Shown here in pieces: positions 58,737 to 64,000 of a stretch of DNA of 64,000 bases. The translations under genes were made by a program, and so were the position numbers. The first letter of the stretch is position 1; each line of letters begins with the position of its first letter. The DNA lies in NCBI RefSeq assembly GCF_001668615.1, contig NZ_LZMC01000102.1, positions 35,815-99,814 of the forward strand. Reading direction: 5' to 3'. A model generated the notes under the pieces. It had not been told where the DNA came from and made no database searches. It worked only from the letters and a program-made list of their open reading frames with translations. This DNA is from Mycobacterium sp. 1274761.0 (lineage in GTDB: Bacteria > Actinomycetota > Actinomycetes > Mycobacteriales > Mycobacteriaceae).

Positions 58737-60962
58737 ATGGTCCTGGCGATCACCACCGAGCAGGAACACCTCGCCGACGCCGTCAGCCGCTTCGCGTCGC
58801 GGCACGCGCCCATCGAGAAGATGAGGGCGTCGTTCGACTCCCTCGCAGCGGGCGAGGTGCCGTCCTGGTGGAACGACCTCACGGCCAGCGGTTTTCACGC
58901 GGTGCACCTCGCAGAGGCGGTGGGCGGCCAGGGCGGCACGGTTGCCGACCTGGGCTGCGTCATCGAAGCAGCAGCGGCGGCGTTGCTGCCGGGCCCCCTG
59001 CTGAGCACCGTGATCGCCAGTGCCGTGGCGGCGCTCGCCGACGAGTCCGGTGCAGCGCTGACCGCCGCCCTGGCCGGCGGCGCCACCGCCGCGGTTGTGC
59101 TGCCGGAACACTCCGATGTTCGCGCCCACCGCCACGCCGACGGCTGGCGGCTCAGCGGATCATCCGCGTCCACGCTCGGACTCTGTGCCGCACAACACGT
59201 TCTGCTGGCCGCACACACCGACGGCACCGACATGTGGTTCGCGCTGGAGACATCCGGCGCCGACGAGGCCGGCTTATCGATCGCCCAGCAGCGCGGCACC
59301 GACCTGAGCACCGATGTCGGCACGCTGACCCTGTCCGACTACGCCGTCGACCCGAGCGCGGAGCTGACCGGCGTCTGCACCTACCGCGCCCGGTGCACGG
59401 TGGCAGCGCTGACTGCGTGCGCCTCGGCAGGCACGGTGCGCCGATGTGCCGACGCCGCAACGGAATACATCCGCACCCGCGAACAGTTCGGCCGTCCCGT
59501 CGGCGCATTCCAGGCGCTGCAACACAAGGCGGCGGTGCTGCGGGTGAACGCCGAACTCGCGGCGGCCGCGGCGTGGGATGCGGTGCGGGCCTACTACGAA
59601 CCCGTCGAACAACACCGGTTCGCCGCAGGCTCAGCCGCGCTCATGGCCGTCGCGGTCGGCCCCGATCTGGTACTCGATGCACTGCTGATGTTCGGTGCCA
59701 TCGGCTACACGTGGGAGCATGACGCCCACCTGTACTGGCGGCGCGCCATCAGCCTGGCCGCCTCACTGGGCCCCACAACGCGGTGGAACCGCGACGTCGG
59801 GCAGCTGGCCCGTACCGTGAAACGGTCCACGGCGCTGAACCTGGGCGACATCGAATCCGAGTTCCGGGCGTCGGTCTCGGTGACCCTCGACAAGGCAGGC
59901 GCCCTGACCAACGCCCAGCCCTCCGACGATGCGCGCGCTCCCGGTCTTGCCACCGGCGCCCAGCGCGACATGCTGGCCGAGGCGGGTCTGGTGGCACCGC
60001 ATCTGCCGCCCCCGTGGGGGCTCGGCGCCACTGCGGTGCAGCAGGTGATCATCAACGAGGAATTCGACAAGCGGCCAGACGTGATCAAGCCGTCGCTCGG
60101 CATTGCCGAGTGGATCCTGCCGACGATCCTGACCAGCGGCTCCGATCAGCAGCGCGAGCGGTTCGCGTGGCCGATCCTGCGCGGTACCCAACGCTGGTGC
60201 CAGCTGTTCAGCGAACCGGCCGCGGGCTCGGATTTGGCGGCGCTGAGCACGCGCGCCCGCAAGGTCGACGGCGGCTGGGTGATCAACGGCCATAAGATCT
60301 GGACCTCGCAGGCCGACCGTGCACAGTTCGGTGCCCTGCTGGCGCGCACCGACCCGGACGCGTCCAAGCACCGCGGGATCAGCTACTTCCTCGTCGACAT
60401 GGCGTCGCCGGGAATCACTGTCGAGCCGATCAAGCAGGCCAGCGGACACCTCGACTTCAACGAGGTGTTCTTGGCCGACGTCTTCGTCCCGGACGACATG
60501 ATGGTCGGAAGCCCCGGTGACGGTTGGGATTTGGCGGTGGCCACCATGGCCGTCGAACGGACCGCGATCGGCAACTACGTCAACATCGACCGGTCGGGCG
60601 CGCTTCGGTACATCGCCGGCATCGACAGCCCCGATCAGGACGCGGCGCTACGGGCGCTCGGCGACGTCGAGGCGTACACCGCCGCCATCAAGGCGATGGT
60701 GCTGCGCGAAACACTGCGGCTGGCAGAGGGTCAGGCGGCAGGCCCGACCTCGAGCATCGCCAAGTATGCGATGGTGATGCTGCTGCGCCGCGCATCGACG
60801 GCGACGCTCGGCCTCACGGGCGGCATCGCGATGCTCGAAGAATCCGATCCCGCCGTCGTCCGGCCGTACTTCGACATGCCATCCGAACTCATCGGCGGCG
60901 GCACCGCCGAAATACAGCTGACGATCATCGCGTCGATGATCCTCGGTCTGCCGCGCAACTAG
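58737..60962 (+). CDS. Fused two-domain acyl-CoA dehydrogenase (FadE34-like)
   Basis: 741 residues, twice the usual length. The first ACAD domain is about residues 1-365 (RTREQFGRPVGAFQALQHK, IGYTWEHDAHLYWRR). The second is about 385-741 (WCQLFSEPAAGSDLAALST, GWVINGHKIWTSQA, PSELIGGGTAEIQLTI). In M. tuberculosis the single-chain FadE34 replaces the alpha2-beta2 ACADs of cholesterol side-chain oxidation. It dehydrogenates an acyl-CoA with FAD. The KstR-like regulator and amidohydrolase neighbours suggest a steroid or similar bulky CoA ester, as inference. Confidence 0.9.
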   Translation: MVLAITTEQEHLADAVSRFASRHAPIEKMRASFDSLAAGEVPSWWNDLTASGFHAVHLAEAVGGQGGTVADLGCVIEAAAAALLPGPLLSTVIASAVAALADESGAALTAALAGGATAAVVLPEHSDVRAHRHADGWRLSGSSASTLGLCAAQHVLLAAHTDGTDMWFALETSGADEAGLSIAQQRGTDLSTDVGTLTLSDYAVDPSAELTGVCTYRARCTVAALTACASAGTVRRCADAATEYIRTREQFGRPVGAFQALQHKAAVLRVNAELAAAAAWDAVRAYYEPVEQHRFAAGSAALMAVAVGPDLVLDALLMFGAIGYTWEHDAHLYWRRAISLAASLGPTTRWNRDVGQLARTVKRSTALNLGDIESEFRASVSVTLDKAGALTNAQPSDDARAPGLATGAQRDMLAEAGLVAPHLPPPWGLGATAVQQVIINEEFDKRPDVIKPSLGIAEWILPTILTSGSDQQRERFAWPILRGTQRWCQLFSEPAAGSDLAALSTRARKVDGGWVINGHKIWTSQADRAQFGALLARTDPDASKHRGISYFLVDMASPGITVEPIKQASGHLDFNEVFLADVFVPDDMMVGSPGDGWDLAVATMAVERTAIGNYVNIDRSGALRYIAGIDSPDQDAALRALGDVEAYTAAIKAMVLRETLRLAEGQAAGPTSSIAKYAMVMLLRRASTATLGLTGGIAMLEESDPAVVRPYFDMPSELIGGGTAEIQLTIIASMILGLPRN

Positions 60963-60978
60963 AGAGGACGTGACCATC

Positions 60979-62172
60979 ATGGCGACCGAACTGGGGTTCA
61001 CCTTCTTCGACTGTGACAACCACTATTACGAGGCGCTGGATGCGTTCACCCGGCACATCGAACCGCAGTTCAAGAAGCGGGCCATCCAGTGGGCGCAGAT
61101 CGACGGCAAGCAGCGGCTGATCGTCGGCGGCAAGGTCAACCGATTCATTCCGAACCCGACGTTCGACCCGGTCGGCAAACCGGGTGCGCTCGACGAGTAC
61201 TTCCGTGGCCGAAACCCCAGAGGCGCAGACCTAAACGCACTGTTCGGTGATCTCGAGCCCATCCCGGCGGCCTACCGCGACCGCGATGCCCGCCTGGCGC
61301 TCATGGATGAGCAGGGCATGGCCGGCTGCATCATGCTTCCGACGCTTGGCGTCGGGATGGAGCAGGCCCTGCTTCCCGACCTCGACGCGGTGGTCGCCAC
61401 GTTCCGCGCGTTCAACCGCTGGATGGAAGAGGATTGGGGATTCGCTTACCAGGAACGCATTTTCGCCGCGCCCTACATCACGCTGTGTAAGCCCGACAAC
61501 GCTGTAGCCGAACTCGAATGGGCACTGGAACGCGACGCCCGATTCATCGTCATGATCCCAGGGCCCATCTCAACCGACGTCGGGATGCGCGCCCCCGGCG
61601 ACCCGATGTTCGACGACTTTTGGCGGCTGGCCAACGATTCGGGCATCACCGTCTGCTATCACTCCGGTGAGACCTACTACTCGAAGTTCATGCCAGCCTG
61701 GGGTGAGCCGGACTACATGATGAGTTTCCAAGCGCTGCTTGGCTTCCGGTCGTTGTTCTCCGGTGACGCGCTGCAGGACACATTCGCCAACCATCTGCAC
61801 AACGGGCTGTTCCTGCGGTTCCCCAACCTGAGGATGGCCTCCATCGAAAGTGGTTCGGCGTGGGTGTTCCACCTCTTCGAGAAGCTGACGAAGTCCTACG
61901 GCCAGATCCCGTTCATCTACCAGGAGGACCCGCGTGAGACGTTCAAGCGCCACGTCTGGGTGTCGCCGTTCTACGAGGACGAACTGGCGAGCCTGTTGAA
62001 GCTGTTGGGTGCCAACCGCATCATCATGGGTTCGGACTTCCCGCATGTCGAAGGTTTGGCCGAACCCGCGTCCTACCTCAAAGACCTCGAGAACTTCGAC
62101 TACACGCCCGAGCAGAGCCGAACCGTCATGCGCGACAATGGTCTCCGGCTGTCCATCCGCCGGCCGGCCTGA
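60979..62172 (+). CDS. Amidohydrolase family protein (metal-dependent TIM barrel)
   Basis: About 397 residues. The N-terminal motif is FDCDNHYYE, a variant of the DxH metal site; YHSGETYY and the last-strand MGSDFPHVEG supply the histidine and aspartate. Such proteins act as hydrolases or decarboxylases and are common in steroid and aromatic degradation clusters of actinobacteria. The ATG is used with AGAGAGG about eleven bases upstream; a GTG three codons earlier is very close to that site. It follows the fused acyl-CoA dehydrogenase by 16 bases. Confidence 0.87.
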   Translation: MATELGFTFFDCDNHYYEALDAFTRHIEPQFKKRAIQWAQIDGKQRLIVGGKVNRFIPNPTFDPVGKPGALDEYFRGRNPRGADLNALFGDLEPIPAAYRDRDARLALMDEQGMAGCIMLPTLGVGMEQALLPDLDAVVATFRAFNRWMEEDWGFAYQERIFAAPYITLCKPDNAVAELEWALERDARFIVMIPGPISTDVGMRAPGDPMFDDFWRLANDSGITVCYHSGETYYSKFMPAWGEPDYMMSFQALLGFRSLFSGDALQDTFANHLHNGLFLRFPNLRMASIESGSAWVFHLFEKLTKSYGQIPFIYQEDPRETFKRHVWVSPFYEDELASLLKLLGANRIIMGSDFPHVEGLAEPASYLKDLENFDYTPEQSRTVMRDNGLRLSIRRPA

Positions 62173-62182
62173 CCGTCAGGCC

Positions 62183-62467
62183 GTGAAGGTCGAGAAATCC
62201 AGCCTGGTCGCCATGCTGCTGGAGGTCGGCGAAAAGAACGCCGCGGTGCTTCTCGCCCGTTCCGGGCTACCCGACGAGATCCACACCGGCCAGGACCTCG
62301 ACGCCCTGTTGGCGTTCGGGCTCGAGCGTGAACAGCTCGAGGAGGTGGCACGGTTGGCGGTCGGCGCCATCGAGCCGGACGACGTCAACACCCGTCGCCG
62401 CCGCGGTGAGTTGGAAAAGACCATCTCCGGCCGGTGGGCCGACCTCGTCGATCGGTGGGTGACGTAG
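62183..62467 (+). CDS. Small hypothetical protein at the end of the amidohydrolase operon
   Basis: 94 residues, helical and charged (VAMLLEVGEKNAAVLLARSG, LEEVARLAVGAIEPDD, ISGRWADLVDRWVT). No family is recognised. The GTG lies ten bases after the amidohydrolase stop, with no strong ribosome-binding site but within a compact operon. It may be a small subunit or regulator of the amidohydrolase. Confidence 0.55.
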   Translation: MKVEKSSLVAMLLEVGEKNAAVLLARSGLPDEIHTGQDLDALLAFGLEREQLEEVARLAVGAIEPDDVNTRRRRGELEKTISGRWADLVDRWVT

Positions 62468-62476
62468 CCTTGAGCG

Positions 62477-62893
62477 TCACACAGGCGTCAACGTGAACGT
62501 GGTGTTGCCAACTGGTCCCGCCTCGCAGGGATTCGGGCCGTTGAGCGTGTACAAGCCGTTCGTACCGTCGAGGTTGAACGTGTAGCGCGCGGTGATGTCG
62601 ACGGCACGTCCGTCGGCACATGTGGCACCGCCCGGCACGAACTGGTCCAACACATACTGCGCGCCTTGAATTCTGGCCTGCCCCTGATCGGTATTGGTGT
62701 CGAGATTGAACAAGCTGATGCAGCCCGGCCCGCAGTCGTCGACTCGGAGCCTGACGTCGGTGGTGACACCGTTGGCCATCACGCTCCGGTAGAGATAGAT
62801 CCCGGGTGTCAGGTCGGCGTTCGCAGGCGCCGCCCCCATGAGGCCCACTGCGGGCAGAGCTATTAGAGCTGCACCGATGATGAACCGTGTCAT
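62477..62893 (-). CDS. Small secreted protein, mycobacterial type
   Basis: 138 residues. A Sec signal peptide, RFIIGAALIALPAVGLMGA then APANA, has its cleavage just before DLTPGIYLY. The mature part has four cysteines (DDCGPGC, ATCADG, NPC) that can pair outside the cell and beta-rich sequence (ITARYTFNLDGTNGLYTL). It resembles uncharacterised secreted proteins of mycobacteria. GAAAGG lies five bases before the ATG. It is monocistronic. Confidence 0.8.
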   Translation of the reverse strand: MTRFIIGAALIALPAVGLMGAAPANADLTPGIYLYRSVMANGVTTDVRLRVDDCGPGCISLFNLDTNTDQGQARIQGAQYVLDQFVPGGATCADGRAVDITARYTFNLDGTNGLYTLNGPNPCEAGPVGNTTFTLTPV

Positions 62894-62969
62894 CGCATCC
62901 CTTTCCGTCACCCGGTCGTTGCAGCAAATACTCCCGCATCGGTGGCCGGTCGGAGGTGAGAATGGGGAA

Positions 62970-63578
62970 TCAGCTTGCCGTCCTGCTGTCTCGGGAGGCC
63001 CCGAGCTTGGTCAGGATCGCGGCAGTGTCAGGCGTCGCGCCCCGGTTGTAAGGCAGTTTCGACAACAGGGACGCCATCGCGCAGGTATTGCTCACCGCCG
63101 CGTAGGTCAAGCCGCCACCGATGGCGGCCGCCACCCATTTGAGCTTCGGCACCGCGACGCTGCCCAGGATCGACGACAGCACAACCGATCCCGCCACCAA
63201 ACGCACCTGCCGCTCGAGGTCCCACCGTTCGACCCCGCGGTTCAGTTCGAAACCTTGGCCCTCCCAACCGGCAACACCGTGGTCGAGGACGCGACCGCCG
63301 GTGAGACCTGCACCGCGTAGCAGCTGATCGGCCTTCGCCGCGCGTTGACCGGTGCGGCGCACCAGCACCACGTCGCGATCTCGGCCGAGCCGCGATGCGA
63401 CCTCCGATTGGTTCTTCTCCACGACGTCCAGCGGCACATTGACAGCGCCCGCAATATGGGACGTCTCGAACTCCGCCGGGGTCCGCACATCGATCACCCG
63501 CGGTGGCGCGGATGACGTGAGCAACGCCCGGAGTTCCTCTGAGGTAATGCGATTGGCCACTGCAGAATTCACTGACAC
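62970..63578 (-). CDS. Rhodanese-fold/DUF2892 membrane protein with catalytic cysteine replaced
   Basis: 202 residues. The N-terminal rhodanese domain is clear (PRVIDVRTPAEFETSHIAGA, VVEKNQSE), but the active-site loop reads RRTGQR instead of CRSGQR, with Arg74 for the sulfur-carrying cysteine. The C-terminal DUF2892 part has two hydrophobic segments (LVAGSVVLSSILG, WVAAAIGGGLTYAAVS) and NTCAMASLLSKLPYNRG, with a conserved cysteine. Sulfurtransferase activity is therefore unlikely. AGGAGG precedes the GTG start. It may bind rather than transfer sulfur species. Confidence 0.87.
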   Translation of the reverse strand: MSVNSAVANRITSEELRALLTSSAPPRVIDVRTPAEFETSHIAGAVNVPLDVVEKNQSEVASRLGRDRDVVLVRRTGQRAAKADQLLRGAGLTGGRVLDHGVAGWEGQGFELNRGVERWDLERQVRLVAGSVVLSSILGSVAVPKLKWVAAAIGGGLTYAAVSNTCAMASLLSKLPYNRGATPDTAAILTKLGASRDSRTAS

Positions 63579-63683
63579 CGATGCCTCCTGACTTTCTCGA
63601 CCGACCTCGTGTCCCTACCCCGTTCGGCGCGATGTCGGCCGTGTTTTGCTCACGCTGATTCCTCGCCAGGCTGGCCAGCGGTC

Positions 63684-63695
63684 ACGACGCGTCGT
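63684..63695. promoter_or_regulatory. Short palindrome upstream of the LLM gene
   Basis: ACGACGCGTCGT is a perfect 12-base palindrome in the 182-base divergent gap between the rhodanese-fold and LLM genes. Given the high GC content it may be chance. I see no gene in this gap. Confidence 0.2.
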
Positions 63696-63760
63696 CCGGA
63701 ATAAACCGTGCACCTTCGAACTTGGCTCAGGAGTCGTCCCTCCCCGCTTCAGGAGCTGTC

Positions 63761-64000
63761 ATGACTGGTCCCGTTCGCGTTGCCGTTCAGATTCAGCCCG
63801 GCGGCACGCCCGATTACCGCACATGGCGCGACGCCGTCCTGGCCGCCGAAGATCTCGGCGTCGACGTGATCTTCGGTTATGACCACTTCCACCGCCCGGC
63901 AATGCGGGGCATCGTCGACGGTAAGCCGATCCTCAAAGACGAGCAGCCCGATGTCGCCAACTTCGAGGGTTGGACGGCGCTCGCGTCGTGGGGTGAGATC
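63761..64000 (+). CDS. LLM-class F420-dependent oxidoreductase, 3' truncated by the window
   Basis: The first 80 codons are present. RVAVQIQPGGTPDYRTWRDA, then AAEDLGVDVIFGYDHFHRP is the standard first barrel strand and helix of luciferase-like oxidoreductases of the F420 group. AGGAG lies five bases before the ATG, so the start is well fixed. The gene continues past the right edge. It diverges from the rhodanese-fold gene. The substrate is unknown. Confidence 0.85.
   Translation, partial: MTGPVRVAVQIQPGGTPDYRTWRDAVLAAEDLGVDVIFGYDHFHRPAMRGIVDGKPILKDEQPDVANFEGWTALASWGEI

Noticed and set aside
1..64000. Mobile elements, prophage, CRISPR, rRNA or tRNA genes
   Set aside because: I found no transposase, integrase, phage gene, spaced direct-repeat array or tRNA-like cloverleaf in the intergenic regions. 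The remnants at 15.6, 21.5 and 46.6 kb have no flanking insertion sequence that I can see.

Overview
The window is high-GC actinobacterial DNA, most likely from a fast-growing mycobacterium (Mycolicibacterium-like). The evidence is an MmpS/MmpL pair, F420-type enzymes (two LLM-class oxidoreductases and one DDN-like protein), a TetR gene coupled to an R2lox oxidase, a remnant of an Rv1747-type FHA/ABC exporter, many TetR regulators, a FadE34-like fused acyl-CoA dehydrogenase, and a GlcNAc PTS cluster of the kind found in environmental mycobacteria. Genes are dense, many are joined by ATGA or GTGA overlaps, and GTG starts are common. I see no rRNA, tRNA, CRISPR array, insertion sequence or phage gene.

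Layout. 1-6.2 kb: end of a DapB-like dehydrogenase, an orphan branched-chain-type binding protein diverging from a TetR gene, then an SDR-aldehyde dehydrogenase-zinc alcohol dehydrogenase row that looks like an alcohol/aldehyde oxidation pathway. 6.2-10.6 kb: a tightly overlapping operon (Rieske oxygenase, unknown 107-aa protein, TauD-type dioxygenase, F420 LLM enzyme) diverging from a LysR regulator. 10.6-14.6 kb: GlcNAc uptake and use (nagA, nagB, IIA; divergent IICB permease). 14.6-25.7 kb: small redox proteins, TetR and LysR regulators, a flavin hydroxylase, an MFS exporter, acyl-CoA thioesterase, a KstD-like flavoprotein with an SDR, a TVP38 membrane protein and another SDR. Two gene remnants lie here.

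25.7-31.3 kb: a signalling block. A 1386-aa protein fuses a hybrid histidine kinase, a receiver, a SpoIIE-type phosphatase and an RsbW-type kinase domain, and sits between two STAS anti-anti-sigma proteins with overlapping start/stop codons. A PAS-ANTAR RNA-binding regulator lies just downstream. 31.3-39 kb: DUF808 membrane protein, secreted esterase, a frameshifted flavin monooxygenase in an operon with an epimerase and an HSL-type hydrolase, a tocopherol-cyclase-like protein, a small membrane protein with a clear intrinsic terminator, and a third STAS protein lacking the phosphorylatable serine.

39-47 kb: DUF35 protein diverging from a cysteine-less thiolase-fold protein, the TetR-R2lox operon with a visible promoter/operator, two transporters, DUF2505, an OmdA-type protein and the Rv1747-like remnant. 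47-51.4 kb: universal stress protein, an ADHFE1-like dehydrogenase, and a VOC/SnoaL/epimerase/ABM operon. 51.4-57.1 kb: phospholipase D-like protein, then TetR diverging from mmpS-mmpL. 57-62.5 kb: a KstR-like TetR diverging from an amidohydrolase/fused acyl-CoA dehydrogenase/amidohydrolase operon, probably for CoA-ester catabolism of a steroid-like or other large substrate. 62.5-64 kb: a small secreted protein, a rhodanese-fold membrane protein without its catalytic cysteine, and the start of a second LLM oxidoreductase.
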